A stretch of DNA of 64,000 nt from Flavobacterium branchiicola (GCF_018383905.1 NZ_JAGYWA010000004.1:372001-436000), one strand, 5' to 3'. Numbered from the stretch's first letter, positions 27,793-35,178 are shown. Made by a program: numbers and translations. The notes: generated by a model from the sequence alone, not told the origin.

Positions 27793-28242
27793 TTATTCAT
27801 TTTCTGTTTGATTAAATATGTTTTTGTCGTGAATCAATTCATTAATGATTTCAGCAACTTCGATAAAATGATTCAGCTTTTCGTCTGAAACATGTTTTCG
27901 AACTGATTCATTAAACTTCAGGACAGTATTTTTAGATAAATCTCTTTTTTCTTTTCCAAAATCGGTCAGGTAGATTAAAACACCACGGCCGTCACTTGGA
28001 TTTTTTTTGCGAACAATCAAACCTTTGTCTTCCATAGATTTTAATGTTCTGGTAAGGCTGGTGGCTTCCATTCCCATTCGTGGCCCTAAAGCGGTTGATG
28101 GAGTTCCTTCTTCCTTGTCCATACTTAAAAGAGCAAATCCCGTTGCCATTGTAGCATCGTATTTTGCAGCTTCTTCGTTATACATTCTTGAAACAGCCTG
28201 CCATGTCGCTCTCAAAATATAATCTATCGTTTTATCTTTCAT
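27793..28242 (-). CDS. MarR-family regulator of the fad operon
   Basis: 149 residues with a winged helix-turn-helix (FALLSMDKEEGTPSTALGPRMGMEATSLTRTLKSMEDKGLIVRKKNPSDGRGVLIYLT). First gene of the beta-oxidation operon, so the usual model applies: a repressor released by acyl-CoA or fatty acid that controls its own operon. Ligand not visible from sequence. The 221 bases upstream (28243-28463) are very AT-rich with no obvious gene. Confidence 0.88.
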   Translation of the reverse strand: MKDKTIDYILRATWQAVSRMYNEEAAKYDATMATGFALLSMDKEEGTPSTALGPRMGMEATSLTRTLKSMEDKGLIVRKKNPSDGRGVLIYLTDFGKEKRDLSKNTVLKFNESVRKHVSDEKLNHFIEVAEIINELIHDKNIFNQTENE

Positions 28243-28463
28243 AGGTAACTATATCGATTTCAAATATAATCAAAAAATACTATGCATGCATATTAATTTT
28301 GAATAAATTTTTGGTTAATTAAAAAATGTCTTTGATTTATAGGGGTTTAGAATTAAATTTTAACTGAAATATACTATTCTTTTTTGAAATTTTAACATTT
28401 TTAATGCTTTAAAAATTGTTTTATCGTTTTAAAAATAGTTTTAATTCTTCTTTTTGTAAAAAA

Positions 28464-29501
28464 TTATAGATTTAATGCAGTATTATTATCAGATTCGTAC
28501 TTGTCTAAAGCGCCTTTTATGATTTTTTGCATCCTGTTTCTAAGATATTCAGGTTTTAAAACTTCAAGTCCGGAGCCAAAGCCTAATAAAAGTCTTTCCA
28601 TTTCGTAATTAGGAATCAGGAACAAATTAATTACAATACTTCCGTCCTCATTTTCTTTAATAAGTCGTTGCGACGAATGCAAAGGTTTCGTAATAACATA
28701 AGGTGCATTTGTGGCATCTACCCAAAGCTCAAGTCGTCTAGGCTTTAAACCTGAGTTTACCGTAACACCAATTACATTCTTATAATAAGAATCTGCGTCA
28801 AAATCTTCTTCTATATAAGGAAGATTAAAATCGTAATCTATAGAAACAATTCTATCGAGGGCCAAATTGGTAATGGGTTGCGTAGCTTTCTTTTTTCCAA
28901 TTAAAAACCAGCGATTATTAAATTCCTTCAATATAAAAGGATGAAAATGAAATTTCGTTTCTTCCTGCGATTTAAAAGATTTGTAAGTAATAATCAGAAC
29001 CATCTTTTTAATAATCGCCTGATAGATTTCATCCAAATAATGCAGACCTTTTAGATTTTCATTTTTATCCAAATAAATAACCGGTTTGGTGTGCGACTTC
29101 TCGGCATAGATTTTATCTTCCAGTCGTTGCAGAATATCCGATACATCATTAAATAAAGAGAAATCCTTAAACTGTTTCAACATCGAAACCGTTTCGGTCA
29201 AAACATTCATATCGGTTTCCGTCAGCGGAATATCGGTTATCGTGAAATCTTCGTCTTCATATTTATAATATTTTTTGTCGTAAACTACGATTGGTGCATT
29301 ATAACCCAATTTTTCACTTCGCATTAATTGAATATCCATTTGAATGGTTCTTTTACTAATGGGAATATCGCGGCCTTCATATTCAGATAAAGCTTCAGAA
29401 CAGCATTCTATTAAATCTTCCAGCGTCCATTGTCTGTATTTATTCTGCAGACATTTGTCGATTACTTTATATCGTATTAAGGCGTTTTTGTTTTGTGACA
29501 T
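28464..29501 (-). CDS. WYL-domain transcriptional regulator
   Basis: 345 residues: an N-terminal winged-helix part (about 1-90, RYKVIDKCLQNKYRQWTLEDL, then ISKRTIQMDIQLMR), a WYL-type domain (about 155-235, KKMVLIITYKSFKSQEETKFHFHPFILKEFNNRWFLIGKK) and the C-terminal WCX extension. WYL domains sense nucleic-acid-related ligands in several defence and repair regulators. It is the nearest regulator gene to the RNA-repair island 1 kb away, so it is my best candidate for the protein that reads the palindromic element at 30468 and elsewhere; this is inference. Confidence 0.88.
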   Translation of the reverse strand: MSQNKNALIRYKVIDKCLQNKYRQWTLEDLIECCSEALSEYEGRDIPISKRTIQMDIQLMRSEKLGYNAPIVVYDKKYYKYEDEDFTITDIPLTETDMNVLTETVSMLKQFKDFSLFNDVSDILQRLEDKIYAEKSHTKPVIYLDKNENLKGLHYLDEIYQAIIKKMVLIITYKSFKSQEETKFHFHPFILKEFNNRWFLIGKKKATQPITNLALDRIVSIDYDFNLPYIEEDFDADSYYKNVIGVTVNSGLKPRRLELWVDATNAPYVITKPLHSSQRLIKENEDGSIVINLFLIPNYEMERLLLGFGSGLEVLKPEYLRNRMQKIIKGALDKYESDNNTALNL

Positions 29502-29553
29502 GTTGTGTGTGGTTTTTTTGGCGTGTCCCTCCGGGTCGGGCTTTCGGCTATAT

Positions 29554-29595
29554 CTTTTATGAAAGTCCCGATAGCTATCGGGACTTTCATAAAAG
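29554..29595. repeat. 42-bp perfect palindrome
   Basis: Two 21-base arms meet with no spacer: CTTTTATGAAAGTCCCGATAG... reads as its own reverse complement through 29595. The core TCCCGATAGCTATCGGGA recurs at 33417-33434. Part of a repeat-filled 317-base gap (29502-29818) with no gene. Confidence 0.9.
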
Positions 29596-29684
29596 GATAC
29601 CGCCTCAATCCCTCACGCGTCTATGTTGTTATAAGAAGATCTTTTTATGTTTTATTTAATGATTTATTTTCCGTTCCAATTTTT

Positions 29685-29756
29685 GTAGAGGCGCACTGCA
29701 GTGCGTCTAAGACATTGTGGATATTCGTTGCGTAGACGCACTGCAGTGCGTCTCTA
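29685..29756. repeat. Pair of GACGCACTGCAGTGCGTC palindromic repeats
   Basis: Two copies, 29685-29710 and 29731-29756, arranged so that GTAGAG at the left end and CTCTAC at the right end are also inverted repeats. The same palindrome core occurs at 33361-33387 (with a CTGTTG variant) and 39725-39750. It looks like a dispersed REP-like intergenic family. Confidence 0.85.
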
Positions 29757-29773
29757 CATATGTACGTTGTCGA

Positions 29774-29810
29774 TTAAACCCGACAGGTTTTAAAAACCTG
29801 TCGGGTTTAA
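29774..29810. terminator. Palindromic terminator after the HD-protein gene
   Basis: TTAAACCCGACAGGTTT pairs fully with its complement ending at 29810; a long perfect hairpin 9 bases past the stop codon of the minus-strand gene ending at 29819. Confidence 0.75.
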
Positions 29811-29818
29811 CAACGAAA

Positions 29819-30433
29819 TTACGTTAGTAAAGAAATCTCTTTCTCAATATTTCGTCTTGCCAGATCTTCATATAAACCTCTGAATTCATTCGTTTGGAAA
29901 ATAAATTCATATTCCAGAAAATGTTTCAACGCTTTAGCGCGTCCGGGTTTATAAAGAAAATCAGGATAAATGCGATATTCTTTTCGTATTTGTTCAAAAT
30001 AGATTTTATAATCGTCCCAGTTTTTGGCGAGAATTTTCAAATCAAAATCAATCAACCAATTAATATCTTCAATTTTATTTTGAGCATGAAGCTGTGTTGC
30101 GCAAATGGCATCAAAAACCAATTGACTATTTATCGTATGATTTTCGGGTAGAATCGACAAAGCAAACTCAGCACTTTTCAATTCATTATCTTTTTTTGAA
30201 GCCGAATACACAATATCATGATAAAAAATAGAAAATAATATTTCGTTCGGATTCTGAATACGATCAAAATACATTTCAAAACTGGCAATCATTTCTTTTA
30301 AGTGAGTAAGATTGTGATAATGTCTTGATTTCTTGGAATATGCTTTTTCTAAAACGATCCAGTGTTTCTGAGTTTCCGTCTCATTAAAACCAATATTTAG
30401 AAGTAAATCAGTGTAGATTTTATGAAGATTCAT
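29819..30433 (-). CDS. HD-type metal-dependent phosphohydrolase-like protein
   Basis: 204 residues, helical. The landmarks RHYHNLTHLKEMI (first His pair), FYHDIVYSASKKDNELKSAEFA (H-D pair) and INWLIDFDLKILAK (later Asp) are those of the small HD-superfamily proteins catalogued as predicted metal-dependent phosphohydrolases. Substrate unknown. It is divergent from the RNA array and its promoter elements, with 34 bases between its start and the first element. Confidence 0.8.
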   Translation of the reverse strand: MNLHKIYTDLLLNIGFNETETQKHWIVLEKAYSKKSRHYHNLTHLKEMIASFEMYFDRIQNPNEILFSIFYHDIVYSASKKDNELKSAEFALSILPENHTINSQLVFDAICATQLHAQNKIEDINWLIDFDLKILAKNWDDYKIYFEQIRKEYRIYPDFLYKPGRAKALKHFLEYEFIFQTNEFRGLYEDLARRNIEKEISLLT

Positions 30434-30467
30434 CTTGTTTTTTACTCAAATTTATAATTTCTTTTTT

Positions 30468-30510
30468 ACTGCGCAAAATAATTGCGTAGTAGTTTTGAAA
30501 TCTTTGTTCA
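30468..30510 (+). promoter_or_regulatory. Palindromic promoter element, copy A
   Basis: Arms ACTGCGCAA (30468-30476) and TTGCGTAGT (30482-30490) around AATAA, then AGTTTTGAAATCTTTGTTCA (30491-30510), which holds a -7-like box AATCTTTG (30499-30506). TTG of the right arm lies 14 bases before that box in copies A-D. It points toward the RNA array. Confidence 0.85.
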
Positions 30511-30555
30511 GGAAATAAAATAAACAGTATTTCTAAAAAATAAAACAAAATTTTC

Positions 30556-30598
30556 ACTACGCAGAATAATTGCGCACTAGTTTAGAAATCTTTGTTCA
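30556..30598 (+). promoter_or_regulatory. Palindromic promoter element, copy B
   Basis: Arms ACTACGCAG and TTGCGCACT around AATAA (30556-30578), then AGTTTAGAAATCTTTGTTCA (30579-30598) with AATCTTTG at 30587-30594. It repeats copy A 88 bases downstream. Transcription would begin near 30600 and run into the RNA array at 30644. Confidence 0.85.
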
Positions 30599-30713
30599 AC
30601 AAATAAAAACAACGTTCATATAAATAAAAAATTGAAAAAAACAGGTCAAGTTTAAGTTACTTCGAAACACTTTCCACGTACTACTTACACCATTACCTTT
30701 TTATTCAATATTT

Positions 30714-30831
30714 GAAGCAGTAGCTCAGCGGTTAGAGCAGGTAGTTTTGAAATTATCCTTAAAAGGTCAATCCAAACTTACTTCGTACACTTCTAATGTC
30801 CGGGTCGTGGGTTCGAATCCCATCTGCTTCA
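30714..30831 (+). ncRNA. tRNA-like RNA with replaced anticodon arm
   Basis: A perfect 7-bp acceptor stem (GAAGCAG 30714-30720 / CTGCTTC 30824-30830), TA at positions 8-9, a D arm (GCTC-AGCGGTTA-GAGC, 30723-30738) and a T arm (GTGGG-TTCGAAT-CCCAT, 30807-30823) make a good tRNA body of 118 bases. The anticodon region is not normal: about 68 bases replace it. They can form AGTTTTGA (30743-30750) / TCCAAACT (30771-30778), 7 of 8 pairs, with GGTCAA in the loop and TACTTC following. No CCA is encoded. It is not a decodable tRNA unless an intron-like segment is removed. Confidence 0.75.
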
Positions 30832-30873
30832 CTATTAATGGTCAATTAAAACTTACTTCAGACAACGGATACT

Positions 30874-30890
30874 TTCGGTTCGAATCCGAA
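30874..30890 (+). ncRNA. Free-standing tRNA T-arm mimic
   Basis: TTCGG-TTCGAAT-CCGAA is a perfect 5-bp T stem with a canonical T loop but no matching acceptor or D arm. It is enclosed by the 8-bp stem of the third array unit. Confidence 0.65.
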
Positions 30891-31079
30891 CATAGTTTTA
30901 AAATCATCATTAATAAAAAACGAGGGTCAAGATTAACTTACTTCTTTCGCGGTAGCCCGCTCCATTTTAGCTTAGTTAATTCATTACACTCGAATTTCAG
31001 GTCAAGTGCTTCTTACTTCAAACACTCTTTTAGGTAGAACTCAGAAGCACCATTATCTAAATTTTAAAAATTAAAAAAA

Positions 31080-33320
31080 ATGAAAACAGCAGCATTATTA
31101 AAAATCAGTTTACGTCAGAATGCGATTTTCATTCCATCAGAAATGGTTGCGAGTGATAACAAGAATTTATCAGGAATAACATCGGTTTTTGCAGCCAATG
31201 TTTCAAAATTGGGATATACATTTTCTGAATCTTTATTGCATGCTTTAAATAATGTCAACCCAAATTATAAAATCGAAGTTTTAGAAGTGCTGAGAGAAGT
31301 TTTAGGAACTGATAAAAACTGGACTCCATTGGTGAAAGAATGGAATGTGCCAACAAATGAATCTGTTTTGGATCATATTATCACGTTTTTCGGAAATGTT
31401 TTCCAAACTAAAAATGGAACGACTTTACAATGCGGACATATAATTCCAGATCATACTTTTCCATTGGAGAAATACAACGGTTGTCCTTTCTGCGGAACTC
31501 CGTTTGAATTTGGTAAACTGGAAAACATCGGTCAAGGAAGCAAATTAAAAATGCTTGAATTGTGGAATGAGAAAGATTTAGAGAATTTTTACATTTCGTT
31601 ATTACAGTCAAAAACAGCATTAGACGCTACTCAGGTAGATAGTTTAAAAATGACGATGAAATATTTGGCTTTACCGAAAACCGAAATAGCAATGAAGGAA
31701 ACTTTAATGCTTGTGATCGATCTTTTGATTGAAAACGGAAATGAAGATTTGGCTTCTCAGTTTTTGAAAACGCCAACAGATATTTTACGATATTTATGGT
31801 ATAAAAATACCGGAATGTTGCAGGTTATCGAACCAAAAACAATTATTAAAAGAGCGATTAAAAACGGTCAGCATTTTCATAATTCTTTAGATACAAGCGT
31901 TCAGTCCAGAATTGCTTCTAAAAAAGATTTGAAACTAAAATATTCAAGAAAAGAATGTTTGATGGTGGCAAATTGGTTAAACAACATGAATTTGGATGTC
32001 GAAACAATGTGCGAAATCATGCATCCAAAAAGAGGAATGTGGGTTCGTTTTATCCGTGCCTTGCGTTTGGCAGAATACAGCAAAAGAAAAGGATTTGAGA
32101 AATTGAATTTTTTAATGGATGTATTCTACAATCAGGTTTATGATGTTTGGCAAAGCAAAGTAAATTCGTCAAGATTGAAATTTGATGCCGATAAAACATT
32201 TGTATTGTTGAAACAACGTCCAGGATTGTTTGCTCGTTCTTTATTTTCGAACATGCTATGGTTTGGAGCCGATGAAACAATTGCTCATTTTGAAGAAATT
32301 ATCGATAAAGTTCCTGCAAGATTGGTGTTTACATTAAACATGTATGCGCAAAATTACTTTGATGTAAACATGCAGAGAAGCGTGAAACCTTTGGGCGGAA
32401 CAAACAAACGAATTGCATCAAATCAGTTGTTGAAGTTGTACGATGATGCACAATTGGAAACAATGAAAAATCAAATCGAAGACTTGACTATTTTGGCTAT
32501 GAAAAAACGATTTGCGTCGGTTTCAAACCCAAATAAAACAATTTATATCGATCCGCAATTGTTTAATATTCCGGTTTCTATAGGAGATCGAAGCGAGACC
32601 ATTCAGGATTTGCCAGTTGCTTTAATGGGAACACGTTTCCCGGTTGAAGGAAACGAAGTACGATTGTTTATGCAATGGGGTAAGGATTTGCCAGCGCAAC
32701 ATTTAGATATGGATTTAAGCTGCCATATCGCTTACGAAGACCGTTCAGATATTTGTTCTTTCAGTCGATTAACAACTTTAGGTTGTCAGCATAGCGGTGA
32801 TATCAGAAGTATTCCGAATAAAATTGGAACGGCTGAATACATCAATATCAACATCGACGAATTAGCGAAAGCTAAGGCAAAATTTGTAACTTTTACTTGT
32901 AATGCATACAGCAACGGAAGTATTACGCCAAATCTAGTTGTAGGTTGGATGAATAGTAAACATCCGATGAAAATTTCGGATAAAACTGGTGTTGCGTACG
33001 ATCCGTCGTGTGTAGATCATCAGGTTCGTGTAACGCAAAATGTTGCCAAAGGTTTGGTTTTTGGAGTGTTGGATGTAGCCAAAAGAGAAATCGTTTGGTT
33101 AGAGATGACTTTCGGAGGTCAGGTTGTGGGTGGTTTGGATTCTAAAGGAGTTCAGGCATTATTGGCAAAATTGAACAGCAAATTGAATATTGGTAATTTA
33201 TTACAACTAAAAGCGGAAGCTCAAGGTTTAACAATCACCGAAAATGAAATCGCTGATGAGGTGTACACAGCGCAATGGGCGATGAACCCAGCGGTGGTGA
33301 CACAATTGTTAATTGATTAA
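31080..33320 (+). CDS. RING-like zinc / TerD-like protein of RNA-repair island
   Basis: 746 residues. A compact zinc-binding motif (C118, H120, C135, C138 in LQCGHIIPDHTF and YNGCPFCG) resembles half a RING finger. The middle (about 150-500) is helical. The C-terminal region (about 520-690) resembles a TerD-type beta-sandwich: RLFMQWGKDLPAQHLDMDLS, then QHSGDIRS and ININIDEL. From memory it fits the group named MXAN_6230/SCO0854 family RING domain protein; I could not check this. It is not a Ro60/TROVE protein: no vWA MIDAS motif. It is the first gene after the RNA array, 29 bases beyond its last stem, so an RNA-binding or sensing role is a reasonable guess. Confidence 0.7.
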   Translation: MKTAALLKISLRQNAIFIPSEMVASDNKNLSGITSVFAANVSKLGYTFSESLLHALNNVNPNYKIEVLEVLREVLGTDKNWTPLVKEWNVPTNESVLDHIITFFGNVFQTKNGTTLQCGHIIPDHTFPLEKYNGCPFCGTPFEFGKLENIGQGSKLKMLELWNEKDLENFYISLLQSKTALDATQVDSLKMTMKYLALPKTEIAMKETLMLVIDLLIENGNEDLASQFLKTPTDILRYLWYKNTGMLQVIEPKTIIKRAIKNGQHFHNSLDTSVQSRIASKKDLKLKYSRKECLMVANWLNNMNLDVETMCEIMHPKRGMWVRFIRALRLAEYSKRKGFEKLNFLMDVFYNQVYDVWQSKVNSSRLKFDADKTFVLLKQRPGLFARSLFSNMLWFGADETIAHFEEIIDKVPARLVFTLNMYAQNYFDVNMQRSVKPLGGTNKRIASNQLLKLYDDAQLETMKNQIEDLTILAMKKRFASVSNPNKTIYIDPQLFNIPVSIGDRSETIQDLPVALMGTRFPVEGNEVRLFMQWGKDLPAQHLDMDLSCHIAYEDRSDICSFSRLTTLGCQHSGDIRSIPNKIGTAEYININIDELAKAKAKFVTFTCNAYSNGSITPNLVVGWMNSKHPMKISDKTGVAYDPSCVDHQVRVTQNVAKGLVFGVLDVAKREIVWLEMTFGGQVVGGLDSKGVQALLAKLNSKLNIGNLLQLKAEAQGLTITENEIADEVYTAQWAMNPAVVTQLLID

Positions 33321-33360
33321 GGAAGGTGCTGAGGTACTTAGGTTCTGAGGTGCTAAGGTT

Positions 33361-33434
33361 TTGTAGGGGCGCACTGTTGTGCGTCTTTGCAAAGCTTGGT
33401 AAATCTAATCTCGCAATCCCGATAGCTATCGGGA
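33361..33434. repeat. Dispersed palindromes in 313-base gap
   Basis: The gap 33321-33633 holds a GCGCACTGTTGTGCGTC variant (33363-33383), the TCCCGATAGCTATCGGGA palindrome (33417-33434) and a TTTGCGACTCTGCGATTTTG phrase (33532-33555) like those at 39909 and 39970. No gene is credible here; the reading frame from 33472 only runs through repeats. Confidence 0.7.
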
Positions 33435-33567
33435 CAGAGTCGCAAAGATTTTATTTTTTAAGCCACAGATTATGAGGATTAAAATGATTAGAAAAAATCC
33501 CTTAAATCTGCGCAATCTGCGAGAGAAAAAACTTTGCGACTCTGCGATTTTGCGAGAAATAAAAATC

Positions 33568-33591
33568 TACGCAGTAGTAAAAGACCTTTGT
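33568..33591 (+). promoter_or_regulatory. Possible half copy of the palindromic promoter element
   Basis: TACGCAGTAGTAAAAGACC then TTTGT matches the right arm and -7 part of copies A-D, but the left arm is not recognisable (replaced by repeat phrases). It lies 43 bases before the nucleotidyltransferase start at 33634. Confidence 0.4.
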
Positions 33592-33633
33592 ACCTATGAA
33601 CCTTTGAATCTTTGTCCCTTAAAAAACAAAAAT

Positions 33634-34404
33634 ATGAAAACAAATTTTCCTTACCCGTATTATGTTTATGGTTCTGACGATTCTACAGATTTAGATGTAA
33701 TTATCGTTATTTCAAAAGAAGAAATGCCTGAAAAACAAGAGGACAGAAAAAATAAAGTATTGGCACTTTTGAAAGAATATGATTTGAATTGGAACGCAAC
33801 TTTTGCAGTAATTAAAAACGGAAAAATTTCAGATACAATTTTTACTAAATCATGGATTGATTCGCTTAATAATGCATTGCTCGAAACCTATCCTTTACAC
33901 GAACAAAAACATGAATTATTAGTAACGGAAAAACAGGTTCGAAATAAGACTTTAGCAATTTATAAAGCAGTTCGTACCGTTTTGACAATGTTGACCAGAA
34001 CGGAATATAGAACTCAAATTCGTCCGATTTTAAAAGGGATTCATGATTTTAATTTAAAACTAGAAGCGCTTAACAATATAGATTTTGTTTCGATTTCTCA
34101 GTTCAATCAGAAGAATACTGATGATATTGATATTTGGAAAATCATAGCTTTTTATGTCGGACAAAATATCGCTTTAATTGAAAATAATGTTGAAATATAT
34201 ACTAAGAAAAAATTAGTAAGCCATTTCAAAGATTTGGAACCTTTTATTTATAGAAAAGCAATTGTAGAGGAGGATAAAAAAGTATTGCAAAATTATATCA
34301 ACCATTGGCTGTCGCTAATTCACAATTTTGGAAAGTTTCAATCAGAAAATGGTTTTTTGACTTGTAAAAATGAATGTATAGATATGTTGAATGAAAAGTT
34401 TTAA
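33634..34404 (+). CDS. Nucleotidyltransferase-like protein 1
   Basis: 256 residues from ATG 33634; the frame is open to 33472 but that part runs through intergenic repeats. The N-terminal YVYGSDDSTDLDVIIVI has the GS...D-x-D pattern of DNA polymerase beta-type nucleotidyltransferases (metal-binding Asp pair). A helical C-terminal part follows (TVLTMLTRTEYRTQIRPILKG). The next gene is a paralog with the same layout. In RNA-repair islands such proteins are proposed to add nucleotides to RNA 3' ends; the substrate here is unknown. Confidence 0.75.
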   Translation: MKTNFPYPYYVYGSDDSTDLDVIIVISKEEMPEKQEDRKNKVLALLKEYDLNWNATFAVIKNGKISDTIFTKSWIDSLNNALLETYPLHEQKHELLVTEKQVRNKTLAIYKAVRTVLTMLTRTEYRTQIRPILKGIHDFNLKLEALNNIDFVSISQFNQKNTDDIDIWKIIAFYVGQNIALIENNVEIYTKKKLVSHFKDLEPFIYRKAIVEEDKKVLQNYINHWLSLIHNFGKFQSENGFLTCKNECIDMLNEKF

Positions 34405-34407
34405 GAA

Positions 34408-35136
34408 ATGAAATTACCAATCCATCAAATATTCGGTTCTGAAAATTCTCTCGATCTCGATTTGGTTTTCGTTGTTGAAGAAATGCCGGAAACGATTTTA
34501 GAAAAACTTTCGTTATCCAAAAAACTCAGTGAATCTATAACAAAGTTTTATTCTGAAAAGAAAATCAATGCGAATCTAGCGGTTCAAAAAAACGGTCATT
34601 TAACGGAGGTTTACAAAGGCACAACAGACGAATTGAATAATGCATTGTTTTATACGTATCAAAATCATCATCAGAAATTCGACAATCAAATTACGAAGCT
34701 TTTGGCGAGGGATGTTGATTTGAAATTTTTGAGAAGTGCCAGAATGATTTTATCTTTTTTGAGCAAAACAGAATATCGTTCAATAATAAAAAGTGCTTTA
34801 AAAGGCGATTTGGACGAACAGATTAAGGCATTAGAAAAAATAGATTTGAAACAACTTTCCTCTTTTGGAAAAAATACGAATCTTTTAGATATTATAAAAT
34901 CAATTGCATTTCAACTAGGGCAAGCAATTTCGCTTCATGAAGGGAAAGAATTGTACACCAAAAATGAAATTGCAAATGCATTTCCAGATTTGAAAAAATA
35001 TCTCTCTAGAGAAGAAAATACCGATTTTGAAAATCTACAAAAATGGCTTTTCAGTTTTATAACGATTCTCAAAGACAGAAGCTCCAAAATGAAAAATAAA
35101 TCGGAGTATAAATATGAAGATGAAAATAAAATTTAA
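34408..35136 (+). CDS. Nucleotidyltransferase-like protein 2 (paralog)
   Basis: 242 residues, starting 3 bases after the stop of its paralog, so translationally linked. IFGSENSLDLDLVFVVEEMPE keeps the GS...D-x-D motif, and ARMILSFLSKTEYRSIIKSALKG aligns with RTVLTMLTRTEYRTQIRPILKG of the neighbour. The pair may act as a heterodimer. Its stop codon ends at the first base of promoter element copy C. Confidence 0.72.
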   Translation: MKLPIHQIFGSENSLDLDLVFVVEEMPETILEKLSLSKKLSESITKFYSEKKINANLAVQKNGHLTEVYKGTTDELNNALFYTYQNHHQKFDNQITKLLARDVDLKFLRSARMILSFLSKTEYRSIIKSALKGDLDEQIKALEKIDLKQLSSFGKNTNLLDIIKSIAFQLGQAISLHEGKELYTKNEIANAFPDLKKYLSREENTDFENLQKWLFSFITILKDRSSKMKNKSEYKYEDENKI

Positions 35137-35178
35137 CTGCGCAGAATGATTGCGCAGTGGTTTTTGAATATTTGTTCA
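35136..35178 (+). promoter_or_regulatory. Palindromic promoter element, copy C
   Basis: Arms ACTGCGCAG and TTGCGCAGT around AATGA (35136-35158), then GGTTTTTGAATATTTGTTCA (35159-35178) with AATATTTG as -7-like box. It fills the 55-base gap before the RNA ligase gene, so that gene has its own promoter inside the island. Confidence 0.85.

Larger units (their letters stand above)
30644..31050 (+). ncRNA. Array of five structured RNA units with tRNA-like parts
   Basis: The motif GGTCAA-N6-CTTACTTC occurs at 30644 (diverged to GTTACTTC), 30765, 30840, 30925 and 31000. The eight bases after GGTCAA pair with a downstream strand in four copies: GTTTAAGT/ACTTACAC (30650-30657/30683-30690, one mismatch), TTAAAACT/AGTTTTAA (30846-30853/30894-30901), GATTAACT/AGTTAATT (30931-30938/30974-30981, one G-U) and GTGCTTCT/AGAAGCAC (31006-31013/31043-31050). 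The stems differ in sequence but keep pairing, so an RNA structure is being conserved. The second copy sits inside a tRNA-like cloverleaf. The array lies between promoter copies A/B and the gene at 31080, and is probably its leader or a separate RNA. No family recognised. Confidence 0.75.

Noticed and set aside
30468..30510. Sigma-54 promoter as used by rtcBA operons
   Set aside because: No TGGCAC-N5-TTGC pattern; the -7 boxes fit the Bacteroidota main promoter type.
30714..30831. Ordinary tRNA (e.g. Ser-UGA or Phe-GAA read from TTTTGAAAT)
   Set aside because: No 5-bp anticodon stem can be drawn around those triplets together with a normal variable loop; about 68 bases must be looped out.
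30747..31037. 96-residue ORF across the RNA array
   Set aside because: It runs through tRNA-like and stem-loop segments, has no family resemblance and lacks a promoter-consistent start; the RNA structure explains the sequence better.
30644..31050. CRISPR array
   Set aside because: Repeats share only about 14 constant bases, spacing is uneven (121, 75, 85, 75), each unit carries its own covarying stem, and no cas gene is present.
31080..33320. Ro60/TROVE (Rsr) protein, which would fit a Y-RNA-like array
   Set aside because: No vWA MIDAS motif (D-x-S-x-S) and no similarity I can recall to Deinococcus Rsr; it has a zinc motif and a TerD-like end instead.
33472..33633. N-terminal extension of the first nucleotidyltransferase
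   Set aside because: This part is built of dispersed intergenic repeat phrases; the paralog at 34408 begins directly at its domain.
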